A stretch of 64,000 nt of DNA, taken from assembly GCA_022885665.1 (NCBI GenBank), contig JAGQDJ010000046.1, positions 1 through 64,000 of the forward strand, given 5' to 3'. This DNA is from Triops longicaudatus. Lineage: Eukaryota > Arthropoda > Branchiopoda > Notostraca > Triopsidae. Position numbers and translations under genes: made by a program. Within the stretch, counting starts at the first letter, position 1. Every line of letters begins with the position of its first letter. A model generated the notes under the pieces. That model did not search any database. It was given only the letters and a program-made list of their open reading frames with translations, and was not told the origin of the DNA. Positions 37,440 to 51,200 of this stretch are shown piece by piece.

Positions 37440-40400
37440 CTCGTTTCACTCAGCAAGTGCTTCTCAGGTGCATTTGGTCTGTCCAAGAGACTTTAGGCTG
37501 TGTTGCGTCCTATCTCGTTAGCCGCAAAGCCCCTCCTCGAGTGTTTAAAAAATTCGCTTGTGTCGCAAATTTCCGTGAAAGCAATACCAGATTGCCAGTG
37601 AGCGTGGTGACAAAAAACTGTGAAGGAATCGACACTTCTGGGTCAAGAGTCAAAGTCCGAATGCTGCGACCCACGACTAACAATGGACACGGGCCAGCCG
37701 GTGTAGACAACAACACTGAAACAGCACCAGCACAGTTGAAGTTGCACGAGCAGCAGAACTTGCAAAGTGACCTCTCCTTTGCAATGTTGCTGACCACATT
37801 CCTGTCTCTCTCGCGCTGCTCCTTCTGCTTTTGCTTTCGTGCAAAACCGATAAGGGGAAACAATAGTCTGCATTAAGCCCTCAACAATACTTGTCATTTC
37901 TTGTAAGTTGCGGTAGCTTGGAAACATTCTTACGAGTCTCAACTGTGAAAAGCAAAGATCCGTCCGGGGACTTTGGGAGGGGGAGAAGGGGGTTCAATGA
38001 TGCCAATCAGAATTCACAAAAAAATGAACTTTCTCACGATTCGCAGTTAGTCGGAACCCACGTCTGTCCGAACATTGTTGCTGTGAAACAAAAATGGATG
38101 TCCCCAAGACTAACAATTGGGGGGAGGGGAGGGGGGGCGAATCCGGGTTTCCTGTCGGTGCCGATGGTGTGGTCCTGCACTCTACGCCATAGCAGGTGCC
38201 ACCGAAAGGACGAAGACGAAACCAAGGTCCGGCTTGCATGGGTGATGGGAGGAGAGCGATTGTCAAGGCAAATTAGACTCCCGCAAGTTGTAAGAATGGA
38301 AAAGCCCACGATTAGAGGCGGGAGGAAAGATGTGTGTCCACGCCAGCTTCCACGTCAGACGCACACTCACAAGGCTATAGAAGGACGAGCAGACGGAGGA
38401 AACCACACACACACACACATCACATAGCACGATGCATGAGAAAGCAGGCGGCCAGAGGCGGGACACTCACCAACAGACAACCGAACGGTCCAAAAGAAAA
38501 CCTGCAATGACTAGGATGTTCACCCAAGACTTACGCAAAAGACTTCTTGCCATCTGCCCGCATTACCCCATCGAACATCAATGAGCTGGAGATAATTTTC
38601 CAATTTAGCGTTTGAAACAATCCTTTTTTTTCGTTCGGTATCACCTGATATGCAATGATTTGTAACCTTATCGTCATTTCATACGGTACAACTCCAACAA
38701 AATTCCATGGGGATAGAAATGACTGCCAAAGAATTAAAACCGAGATACATAGGTCACTTGAGGTATACGGCCGAGTAGTTCAGCTTGAATTAAGTGAACA
38801 TTATGTAGATTGACTTTACATCTTCTTTTTTCCGGTGACTGCTTTCTTTTTTCCTTTTTTTGCGACGCTGGACAGTGTTACAAGAGACCCCCCAAGTGGC
38901 GGCGTTTTTAATCTCAAGGCTTTGTGCTTGGGAAGGTAGAGAGACGGTGTTCTTGTGCAGGTGTGCTTGTGCATGCCGCTGCAGCAAACCCGAACCGCTT
39001 TATATCTATCTATACCTTATTGTAAAAGAAGGCCAGTGCCAGGTCATTACATGCACCAATGTCTTGATCCAGCCCTTTAATTCTTTTTATTAAAGAGGTC
39101 ATCCCCCTTCCTTTCATGCGTACTAATGTGGGATATGCTTAAGCACAGACAGAAAACACTGGACTTCCGCTCAGTAAGCTCCGTGACAGTTTATAGTGCC
39201 AGTGTGCAAAAATATACAAATAAACTGGAGGGAAAAAAAAAACAGGAAAACACCGTCAAGGAAACCTAGAAATATATGCATGTTCCGTTAAAAAGCTTGC
39301 GTAAATACTGCAAAGTGGCTGCACAGGGAAAATGCCATTGTTTTCGCACAAAGTGCGTCTATACGACGCGCCTTTGTGTACACTAATTGGTAGGGCGGAC
39401 TGCTTGCACAAGCGCAAAGTGAAAGAGGCCAAAATAATAACAATACCGCCTGTTCTACGGGGACAATGCATTTAACGTTTTACACCAGTTGATCGCAGCA
39501 GCAAATCCCTAGTGTACAAGCACTAAGCCATGAAATGTGTTTCACGAGTGTGCACTGTTGTTCCTTCGGCTCTTTTGTTGAGAACGCTGCGTGCTTCTTT
39601 TTGCCTCCACCATCAGGAGATAAATGGGACTTTTGGCCCACTACAGCAGCTATAGCAAGCAACAAGGGTTGTTTCGGATGAATAGGCACATAAGAGACTA
39701 CAGTCGGCAAACCCGGGCGGTAGTTCACAACCCAGAGCATCTTAAAAACACTATAACAACATCAAGTCCTCCTTTGCATTGCGAAGACGGGCCATTAGAA
39801 GAACTTCGAACGAGGCAAACTTGTTGCTCCAAGTTCAACTGATGTTTCAACTCTTGTGAGCTACGCGAGGACGTTTTAATGCAGGTTGCCATAACGCTGT
39901 AATGAAGGGGCGGTCATACGGGACTTAACAAAATTTTAAGACCGGAATATTTTTTAAGGGTTGAAGCTAAAACTCGAGTTAAGATACTTAAGCCACGGTA
40001 TAGTCCAAGATGACTCCATTACTTTGCTTACCTCACACTACCTTTCCTGTTTAAAACACACAAAACTCTGCACAAACGGGTAGACGCAATCGACTACCTT
40101 GGGCACTCCAATGTAGTTATGTGAGCCTACAAAAATACCATCCTATTTAAAATCCACGTTGTGGAGAAAAGAAAACATAAAAAAGTAAATATTTTTTCAA
40201 ATTAAAAATTTAATATTTTTCATTTGCCCTTCATAAATTCGTTATTACATGTGTAAAAAGAATAGAATAATCGTAAAATGTCACTAAATTGAAACTTCAT
40301 GTTTTTATTTTATAAAGTAATATTTAAAGCTTGGACTAACTTATCAGTAGGTGACAAAAATTTTTCAGTTACAAAAACTTCTTTCTCAGCCTTCTTTTCG

Positions 40401-41431
40401 AATATGGTTTTCAGAGGTACCAAATTACGTTTTCGAAGGCTATCAGTGAATAATTGTTTACTACTAACATGAATAGTTTTAAAATATAATAATACTCATT
40501 GCTAATAATTAATTTCATATGCACATGAATAATTAATACTAATTAATCATTATAACTTGTCTTATTCACAATATTCACTAAATTCACAAAATCAATAGTT
40601 ATTCACAAATTTGACCACAATCCTATGGTAATTACGATTTTTCTTAGTTCTTGATGAAAACAGAATTAAATTATCTTCCGTTTCATTACATGAGTAGCTA
40701 TAGAAAATATAAAAAAATTACTTTAAACGAGTTCCCTACACAAGCTGAAGTAATGTATAAATATGTCTCCATTCTAAAGCGTTTATATACATGAATGTGT
40801 AACTGTATGGTGATTCCCACCGATAACCTTACTCAAATAATAATATCCAAGACTGCAATGTACAGTGCACCTTTGTCTGTCCAAATCTGAGTTCATGGCC
40901 ATAATAAAAAATGAGAAATAAGTTTATAAGTTCTAAGCACAAACCGCAGCTCCGCTGGAGTTGCCTAGTCAATTGCCAATGCGAACAGCTTTCAAAACTT
41001 ACGGTCAACGCTTCAGAAATTGCTGACAATTGGCTTTCGCCCAATATAGTCGTGGTAAACTTTGCTTACTACAGTGGCACTAGATTTACGCGACTCCGGG
41101 GGCGGACCCTACGTCAAACTTGGAATTCATACCTAAAAAATATACACATACAGTAGTTTTTCATGAATCATATTGCAGTTACTGCCTCTCATATTTAAAA
41201 TACCGCAACGTTAATATGCAACGTCTTAAATGAAACTTTTGCGAGTACTGCAATAAAATTGTAGGAACTCTCCATTATGTACAAAGTCCAACAGCCTGAA
41301 GTTTGAATATAGCGTTATAGGGACCGGGTTTACTATACTTCGAGAAATCACTTAACTGAACCGCAGGTATTCTTTCCATTTTTGTGAAGCCTTCAAACTT
41401 ACTTTGTAAAATACATGGTAAAATACATTAT

Positions 41432-41821
41432 GCCGAGTACCACTAGCGAAAACAGTCGCCTAAGATGCAACAGAAGCAACTATAGTACCGCATCTCCCTA
41501 GATCTGGATAAGGACAAAAAGTATACGGCCCATCCATACTCGTTACGGAGCTTGTCACAAAACGCAACTTCGTTCAACGACAAAAAGTTATGAGAAGGCT
41601 TTCTTTTTACATGGTGATGACAATGTTACACAGCACACAGTCTGACGATAAAATGTGCACTTAAAATCAGGAGAAAGCCGCGAGACGAGCTGCTAAGAGC
41701 ATTCCTCAGTATCAACGCACATCGAACGAAAGAAACGGAAAGACGACTCTGCTGACGTAAACATCCGAGTGCGCGACTTTTGTTTAAGCCGAGTGCCACT
41801 AGCGAAAACAAGAGTCGCCTA
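41432..41821. repeat. Pair of about 31-34-bp direct repeats 356 bp apart
   Basis: The core GCCGAGTRCCACTAGCG is followed by AAAACA and GTCGCCTA, at 41432-41462 and again at 41788-41821. The second copy carries three extra bases (AGA). The intervening 325 bp has no coding capacity. It may be a local duplication or the two ends of a short element. Confidence 0.6.
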
Positions 41822-44800
41822 GCACGAAATAGTTAACCGGAAATGGAATGCTACGCGCAGAAAGGAATCGGCGATCCTTCATACCTAAATACAGAATTCA
41901 TTCGCAGTAATTCAAGTTCAAGCTCAAGTTTTTTAGAAATTACCTAATATAACACAGCAACATATTACTGAAATATATTACAATTTTGCACGTACATTTT
42001 GACTTTCGGTAAGGATTACTTTCAAACGTATATGCGGTATTTGGTTAAGATGATATCGCAAAAATGTCAAATTTTATTTTTGTTTTCACCATTAAACTCA
42101 GGGAAATCTGACCTAGAGTCCAAGTTTGTTCCACTAGAAGTTTCACATTAATTCACTGTCTAACAATTTCATTAAAATGCTTTTAATGAAAACTAAACTT
42201 GCATACTAGCGACACATACCCTTAACATTACTGTCATACCGGTTCTTTAAATTATTTGACGCCATTGAAACGGCGGGCCTTGAAGTAACTTTTTAACTTA
42301 TTCGTAACTTATGGGCTGATCCCTTCATTCGGATTTTCCAACAGAAGGTGGATTCGGTTTGAGCGTGCACTAGTCAGAAAAGACACGGAAGGAAATCTTT
42401 TCCTGGGCAAGATCATTCACTCTCAGTTCCCATGTAAACTGTTTACGAAAATAGATAATTCCTTTCGTTAATAAGAAATAAAATTTTGTTGCTCTGTTTT
42501 GTCCGATTTAATGTCAGTAAAATATGTAGGCCTATCGAACCTTGTAACACACCACGGTACAGTATGAACCTACGGCTTAGCGTCCCATCTATAAAAGGCC
42601 CTTGTTCTACTTTGTTTGCTGCGGAGCATTTTAATGCAATTAAAGTAGGAACTTAACAAAAATATTTTCAAGGTACTTTGTGCCGAAGAACTTTCTATTC
42701 AGAAAACATTTACTTTCTTTTGTATATAAAGCATCAAGATCGGTGTCTTCCAAAGGAAACTGGTGCTTCTGACCTGTCTCAGTTTAGATTTCAGGGAAAG
42801 AAAAGAAGTCCTGTTATCAAAGCACAATATTTCTTTCTCATTAAATTCGGAACCGATTTTTCAACTAAAACTTGAAAAAAAGTATTATTTCTGTATCACT
42901 TTCAGTAAACTTCATCTCTTTCTTCTCCTCACACGCGAGATATTAGGAGGAGAAGTTAGCAGCATAGAATTCTCATTAATCTTAAAAAAATGTAAAAAAT
43001 AGGTGCATAAATCAGAGACACACTCCACGTAAGTTGACTATCTAGCTGCACCCATGCAATAACATGCAACAAATAGTGCAAATAATGGGGAACTCCCTCC
43101 AAACCTCATCCCACCTCCTTCAATCCTAGCTCAACATAACAAGAACAAAAAAAAAACACAGTTGTTGAATTCAGATTATCGTGGGAATTTAATGATCCTG
43201 ACATACAAGACAAAAACTTTACTAAGCGCGTATTGATGTAACTCGTACCAAAATGTAAACCTCTGCTAGAGAACTATTTCCTTTCCATTTCCCAGGCAAG
43301 CAGTGGTCCGCATTGTAGCGCCGTACCCTGTACTGGGTACAGGATTTCGTACCTGAGATATGGGGGTAATTGATTTCATTGGACTTTCGTGTTATTATAT
43401 GACTTAGACGGCAGACTTAATCCCCCCTCTATTTACAGGGATTCACACCGGCTTTATTGGTAACTCGAAAAACGGAAAGTATTTGTGCACAAACACCGCC
43501 ACGGTTTGCTTAGTATTAGCTTAAAAATTTCCCGCGTACGTATAAAATGAGGTAATTTCTACAGGATCTGTTTGGATCTAGTTAGCAGTCGTTTCTTTGG
43601 TCTTTTGCGGACGTGCAGTATTTGTTCTCTCTAGTAGGCCTTTTTGCAACACGTCAGAAAGGAGAACATGATACAGACAAAAAACGCGATGCATGAAACG
43701 CGACGTTTTCTTAATACTTTTCTTATAGGTAATATATCTGAATTTGTAAATTTACCAAATTAACAGCTTTTCTTCACCCCAATTAGGAAAATATCACATA
43801 AGAAGTATGCATTCATAAGAGAAACTCTCCGGTAGACATCTTGTGGATTCTTACTGAACCGTGACAATGACGAACGAACGAACGTGCTGGGTCTGTTGTC
43901 ATGCAATACACAGGCAGTGGGAAGTTTGCGGAAAGTTAACTTTAGCTGGACTAAGTCGTACTAAGTTAAACGATGTTAAAACATATTCAGGTTTATGTTA
44001 CATTTCATTAATTGAGATACTGAATAAGTTTTCCGCGTTAGAAACAGTTACAAATCGAGAAAAGTAATCGGGATCCGACATTATCTCAAGAACTTCCATA
44101 GAATACGAGAAATGGATTAAATGCATTGTTACCACATCTGCATGATCAACAGCGCGTTAATTATTTATCACTTTTCGCATCCTCAGATGATTCTTAGCTT
44201 ATCATAGAAATTATAGCGCAACTGACGCAAATGGTAGTGAAACCTAAGGCGGGTGTCATCAACAGTGCAGAAGTTGCCTGTTTACTTAGAAAGAAGCTAC
44301 AGAAGACTAACCGAGCGCTACAAATAATGCTTCTCATTTGCTAGTGTACACTGAATTAACTGATAGTACACGTCAATCGCTAACACCAAGGTAACTTTCT
44401 GTGAGCAGAAATAGGCGTAGAGTATTACAGACATTCCATTCTTCTGACCAGACATGCCGCCTTAATGGGCCAGGAGATCCATTTGACCCGTGATAGCCTT
44501 TTAAGTTATTGGGCTGATGGGGTGTAATAGTGGAAGTCTTTTGACGTCAAAGTGCAGTTTGGAGTTGGTTAACGAGTAATCTAAGGGGTTGATCTTCGTG
44601 GTCTGCACACAAGAACCGGCATCTGCTCATGCTCATACTAGGTTACTTGTGGTAACTCCGTCAAAGCTCCCCAAACTGGGATCACATAACGAAGCAGCCA
44701 GAGCACACTCTCCACTACAAGCACGTGCTTAACGTTATTAAAGCACTTCCCTGGTACTTCAAGGAAACAAATAGTCACTATAGATTCCAACAGGCTTTTT

Positions 44801-47412
44801 CACTCGGTTATGACTTTTCAATATTTTAATACCGGGCTGAATGTAACTTGCGCGAATCTTAGGCGGTGGGGGGAAAAAAAATACCGCAAGCGCTACCTGT
44901 TGGACAGGTTCTTCTCTACTCCAGAGAAGCAGGTCTTTTTCCTTAATACATCACTGCCATCTGTTATCAGGAATTCTAACTATGCCGGTGATTGCACGGA
45001 AATAGAAAATGCCGACCTCGACGTAGGTGGTCTTCGAGAAACCTATTATGCTAAATTCTGTGGAAACGCACCTTACAGGAAAAGCAAAGACGTGTCGCGG
45101 CTGTGATGACCTTTATGAAGTGCGGTGCGGATGTAATTGCAAGGCGTCTCTCGAGTTGCGGCTTATACAAATTGGCTGATGGGATTTGGAGAATGCGGCT
45201 GACCGCTGGGTTGAAAGAGAGCTATCCGTCAAGTTAAACTCGCACCGCTATGTAATACGAACCCTATGATTGTCCCAAGGTTGTGTGCGACCTTGCTAGT
45301 CAACCACGAAGAGCCGGCCGCAAAAGTTAAGATGAGAGACCCTTCATCCACTTTTCACTCCTCATGGACACCTTGGGTGTCACGCTATGAAAGACAATAC
45401 CTCTCATTTTCGCACCTATCTTACACATTTCTCATCCGTACCTATATAGACACTATAACCCGTGGACATTTATGGCCTTCCAGAGCCTGAACACAAGTCG
45501 TCATCCACACGTCAACCTAGCTAACATACCAAAGTATGTACGTGGAGCAAAAATCAAAGCCATAAAATACAATTTGAGAAGGGGTTCTAGATTCTTCAGG
45601 AGTGCTTCTTTAGTAGTTTGTTTCTTGTGTGTGTGTTTGTGTGGAGGGGTTAATATTAGATGGTAAAGTGTGAGGCGTGGCAATGACAAACATTTACATG
45701 AGCATTCTTTGAGCTCCATAGATGTGCGCTAATTTGTTTCGTGACTTTTTGATTGCCAGGAATTGTTCCGTTTATGATTAAGGAAATCATGGTACACTCG
45801 GTATCATTTCTCATCACATTAATACCTTATCGCCTTGTGTGGGCTAAATATACCCACCCCCTCTGGGGTGCCAACAGAAAGCGGTCTCCTAATTAGCTCT
45901 CCCTCTAATTTGGACGTTGTACCTTTTCATTTGTGGTCGACAAAGAAAAAAGAAAAGAGTAAGAGCAACACTTGCTTCCAGCAAATGAAAACACTATCGT
46001 TCGTGTTGTTTTTCTGATGGAAAACGCCACCACGACACCTCAAATAACTGTAATCGAGACTAATAAAAAGGTAATTTCTCTTGCCCCAATGTACGAAACT
46101 GTGTGGACATGTTTATGTTTATGGGTTGGAAAGGGTCGTTCTTGAGTTGCCGCTGTGCTATGGAAAATCTCTTTATCATCTTCACCACGGTAAGTAAAGA
46201 ATAAAATAAAATGTGGAAGTCAAATTATGCCATGAAGAATAGAAACTGCGTCTATAGCAAACGAGAACTTTTTAAAAGAGGGAATAACCCCAAGAATGAG
46301 GAGTGGGGAACAAGTTAATTATTTTATTAACTTTATTACACGCAGTACAACCAACTTTTTTTCCGTTACGTTCCTACTCAGATAAGTGAGAAGAACGGAA
46401 AACAGAAAAAAGTTGAAGTATGGTATGAGCAATAAAAAAATACCCCAAGACCTAACCGAACACCTTCCGGTCCGTCTTCCCTCACGCTAAGTAACCCATT
46501 CATTTGACCTCCTACCTTCTGACTATTATTCTCAGCGGCTTATTCAGGGGTTGTAGTCCCATCTCACCTTTTTTCCTTCCTTCGTTAACACCTTTAATCA
46601 AGGTGCCAACTTGCTAAAATGAAGTTGTTGGCAACCTTTAGCTTTTGCCTGACCACCCCTGATAATCTGCTTTCTTTCCGGAATTGGACCGCCCCACAGC
46701 ACCTACTGGGACCTTTTCCATACAGTTCCATAGCATAGATGGTAAAAAGGCCCTTTTCTTATCTATTCTGCCTTACCGTCCCTAGCGTAATAGTAACATC
46801 TTTCGTTGTAGCTTTCAACGCCCTAGTTTCTTTTACGTATTCTTTTCAAGTGAAGCTAAAAATCCACGCATGGCGCTATGCTGTCTTATTTACGGGCCGT
46901 GACTGCCAAGGTGAAATTCGTTCCGGAGTTTGAGAAAAGTGTTCGGCCCTTCTTTGTATAGTCATCGTCATACCGAGCTTTGTAACCAGCAGCGTAGCTA
47001 GAGTCTTTTGACTGTGGAGGTAACGACCATTTCCGCAACCATTTGCATTTACTGTTACTTATCACGACCATCATGACGAAACTGTTCAATATACAGTATG
47101 TGCTCACAGACCAACTCAGAGGTTAAGCATTGATTAGTAACTTCAGGTCAAGATGTGGGTAGAGCTAATTGAGAGACTGCATGGAAACCAATGCCAAAAG
47201 CTTCTCTTTTTCCGCTACTTGCGACGGCGTGCTTTCCATGGACGTGCTTGCCTGTTCTTCAGCAAGAGATGAATGTCGCTTTGATTGAAACGAATACTGT
47301 CGTTATGGGAGATATGTTGCCTTTCATTTTAAAGTTCTTACGAGGCAAATCAAGACAAGATGGCTAGTTGTCCTGCCACTGTACAGTACAAGAACTCGGA
47401 GAATGTCGTTTC

Positions 47413-47441
47413 CTTTAAAGTAACATAGCTTTAAAGTAACA
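47413..47441. repeat. Two-copy 13-bp tandem repeat
   Basis: CTTTAAAGTAACA occurs at 47413-47425 and 47429-47441 with a 16-bp period, about 800 bp before the Wnt10 start codon. Each copy contains the palindrome CTTTAAAG. It could be a paired factor-binding site or a chance duplication. Confidence 0.5.
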
Positions 47442-48231
47442 GCTTATGAATAAAAAAAAATAAAAATAAGGTAAATGTCAGTTAGGAGCATTGACGAAAC
47501 TGACATGCAATTTAAAAAGACAAGTACTCAACGTGAACACGTTGGTGTGTATTATGGTTCGTAGCTACCTTGGCTAGCAGATACATTGCTTTTAACGTTT
47601 CAGAAATATTACAGCTCCGGTTAAAGGATATAGTAACGCAGACAAGTAGTGGCGGGTAGGTACTGTCCAACCACATATCTTTTGCACTTCTGGGCTATTG
47701 TTACACACGATTATATAGAGTTCTAGCTTGGGTGCACGGCTTTGATCCGACGTGTAAGTCTGTATGTGCAGTTACGGGACGCAGAAAGCTGGTATAGAGG
47801 CAGAACTAAAAACTTCCTAAGACCAGCCCATCTTGGAAAGCCAATGGACGTTGTTGGTTCTTGCTGCGTATCTGTCCGAAACCGAGGTTCACGGTATGAT
47901 GGTAGTAACAGACGACTTACATGCGGTATCTAGAAAAAAAGAGGCAGTCAGAAGCTCAAAGTGCAATGAATACGGGGAGCGAACTGTTGTCTAACACACC
48001 TTGCTAGTGAAGTGTAACATCGGATTTATAGAGTATCCTGTCAGTTGCTGATCGCTATCGGAACTTTACAGAGTACCAGTGCATATTTAGCAGACTAAAG
48101 GGATATCCAAATGTTTGCATATTTTACCAGAGCACTCATACTAAGCAAGTGACGTTTCCCATCCAATCTGATGTACTGGGATAGTGTTACTATTAAATAA
48201 TGAAGGACATTACATAAACAAGCTTCCCATA

Positions 48232-48284
48232 ATGCAACGTAAAAGTATACGGCCTACTATTGTGATTGTAGTGATTCTCCTCGG
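48232..48284 (+). CDS. Wnt10: Wnt10 exon 1 (signal peptide)
   Basis: A 53-nt exon encoding MQRKSIRPT followed by an Ile/Val/Leu core and a Gly codon split by the donor GTAAGT at 48285. Joined to exon 2 it gives LLGVSSAAG, a plausible signal-peptidase region. It is too short to stand out as an open frame. Confidence 0.88.
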
Positions 48285-51200
48285 GTAAGTTTTAAATCGT
48301 CTTTTCTATCAGTGACCCCCCCCCCCCCCACACACACACAAAAAAGCTGCGTTAACTAAGACCACGATTTGTTATATATGATATTCGACCTAATGCAAAA
48401 AAGAGCCACGAAAGTCCAGGGAAAGGCATGTCCATCCATTTTCATTTTAAATTTATCTAACACAAGTGAACTTTTATCATTATATCGCAATTTGGGAATG
48501 TCGACATGTCTTTTCCTTCTGGTCATCTCGAGTTGCACGAAAATGTGAAAAAATGGCCCGTTAGTTCCAAAGTTGTCTTTTTTATATCAGCGCTCTAATC
48601 TTTTAGTAAAACAAAAATTCCCTTACCGGAATCCTTGTTCAGAATCTTTCAATATACTGGACAAGGGTACTAAGCAAAAGGAACCTTCCCAGGTCCATCG
48701 AGTTTCGACCTGCATTTGTACCATTATATTCCTAAAGGGCTACGGTAGACCCCACACGTTTGGGGGATTTTCAAATTAGAGTCAAAATGTGAAGGGAACG
48801 GAAGAGTAAATGGTCCTTTCAGCTCATTGTGAAATTAACCTGAACAATGTTTTCCACAGGGTGTCAAGTGCTGCCGGGATCACCGCCTCATACTCGCTGA
48901 CAAACAGCATGAACCGCGCACGATCTCCTCTTCAAGTGGCTAAGTCCTTACCTATAGAGCAACAGCAACAACAGCGGTTACAACTCAATGAAGAGACCGA
49001 ACTTAGTTCTGGCCCGGCACTTGTGTTCCGTGACATGCCGCTTTCCAATGAAATAAGTAAATACGGACACGGGGCCGGGGTAGGAGCTGGCCGAATATAT
49101 TCCTCCCTTCGTGACAACGCTTATTCCAGAAACAGTAAACAAATGCCCAATTTAGCGACTAATAAGCTGACCGAGGCTTTAAGTGACGTAGCAATGTGCA
49201 AAAACTTTCCGGGGTTAACCAAAAAACAGATCGAACTGTGTTACCGATTCCCTGATGTTATGATCACAGCTATGCAAGGGTTCCAGGTAGCTGTGACTGA
49301 GTGTCAATACCAATTTCAAAAACACCGCTGGAATTGCTCATCACTGCAACCTAAGATTCAGAATCCCCACACCAGCGTCCTGCTGCAAAAAGGTAAAGTA
49401 AATCTCTAATTCCACACGGTATTTCTGGGAAATCTGTTGCAAATCCTCCAGATGTCAGGCTAATGAAAAACTAGACAGTTTCGCATAGCGAAGTCTCTTT
49501 CTAATTTAAACTGTACATGTGAATCGACGTACAACAGCATAACAATCTTTTCGTAGCTCATCCTTTAGCTGACGTACGTATGAAAAAACTATAGATGACG
49601 AAACACTTGACAACAAAATTTAATTAACACATTACAAAAATCTTGACGTCTTTTCTCTTAATAGTTTGATTCGCTCCAACGGAAACTTATTTATGTAAAG
49701 CACTGAAACCCGACGAAAATTTACACCGCATCCAATCAGCCTTGCTCTCGATAAACTTGTAAAATGTTCCTCTTTGGGGACATTTTCTGTTGCGTGGCGT
49801 GTCGAATTTGAGTGAAAAGCTGAAGGAACTCCCAGAAAGACACAAAACTATTCCTAACTTCAATGCTGTTCACACCGTCATTGTCAGTCGTAACTCTCGC
49901 GATCTTTTACCGTTGAACTCGCAGAAAAGGCAAGAAGAGAAGAGAAAGACGGTGGGCGAAAGGCAATGGCGAGGCGCTCTGAGCGTCTAAACAATTTACG
50001 TAAATGTCCCGGAAAAACTCTGATTTTGCACACAGGTTACTATTGCGTTTCAATTATGCCTACTTTTTCAGAAACTGTACGGCTCTGAGTACTGTCACAT
50101 ACAAACTGAATCTTCAGTATATAAGTTGGTTCGAGTAGCATTTTTAAAATGTGTTAAAGTTGTCGTTACAGAGAAGTATTCCAAGAATGTTAATAATTTG
50201 AAAAAGGGGAGGGAGAAATGATACAGGCAACTTAATGCGACATGGGTGTTCTCTAAGGTTGATACTCTGTTTGACTAACCAGCGCACAAAGTAATCAAGC
50301 CCATGCATCAGCAAGCTTTTTACCTATTCTAAGGCTCTTAATTAATGACCTGCCCTCTCACTGGAGCGCCCGCTTCATTAACATACAAAGTTTCCTCGTA
50401 GCACGTAAACACATTTCCTAAGCTTTAATCGTGGCCTGAAAATGAAAATGGACCTCTAAAGCGATCATTTCGTAATTCATTCAAACTTGCTCTTAAACAG
50501 CATGCAATATTACAAGAATGGTATTGTTTATGACACTAACACTATATTATCCTCTTTAAAGTATATATTTGAACTGCCAATGAGCGATAAAACTTGCTAC
50601 AGTCATGCTAAATGCTTAAGACTCTTATGGGTGTGAATTCGAATATCACCGCGCACTACATGACGAAGACCAATGCTTTCAAGTGGTCTGTTTAAAAAAA
50701 AATAATTTTTTACATGCAAAAAAAATCTATTTATATATTTTGGCTGAAAAGTTGCTAAATATCGAAGCCGTTTTTTACTGACGAATTCTTCCAATCTGCT
50801 CGCAGGGGTTTCTTCCTTAGGCTAAGGATTTACTATTTAACGTGTAGAAGTAATTTGGCTGTAATCTACTGTCATAAATTCACACACGATAGGATAATGA
50901 ACTCCATCGTTCGAGTTGATCCGAAAAAATAACCTTCTCAGTTGGATTTCTCATCGTTAAATGTTTCGTCCTAAGGACGTTGTACAACGTCGGATTCTTT
51001 TATACCTTTTACTTTTTCCCAAGATATAACTTTTTTCGAGTCGAAGAATAACACGTACTTAAAATTTACTTTTGAGGAGAAGTCGCTTTTGTGTGATCTG
51101 ATAACACATCATATTTGAATCAGGAAATTGGAAACGTAGCACATAATTTCGTGTGAAGATAAAGAAAACGGCAAAAGCGGAGTCTCATTAGCATCTCCCA

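Larger units (their letters stand above)
37440..48231. other. Divergent Wnt6/Wnt10 intergenic region
   Basis: This 10.8-kb stretch lies between the two start codons and so contains the 5' flanks of both genes. Overlapping frames on both strands at 37376-38466 (up to 178 codons) have no domains and overlap the Wnt6 5' flank, so they are not called. About 38400-38420 is a CA microsatellite. About 40150-40800 is strongly AT-rich. Two repeat pairs (41432-41821 and 47413-47441) are listed separately. Shared cis-regulation of Wnt6 and Wnt10 is plausible but inferred. Confidence 0.6.

Noticed and set aside
37376..38466. Overlapping 166- and 178-codon plus-strand frames and several minus-strand frames
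   Set aside because: No domains and all strands are open, as in GC-richer DNA; the first overlaps Wnt6 exon 1 on the opposite strand, which has much better support.
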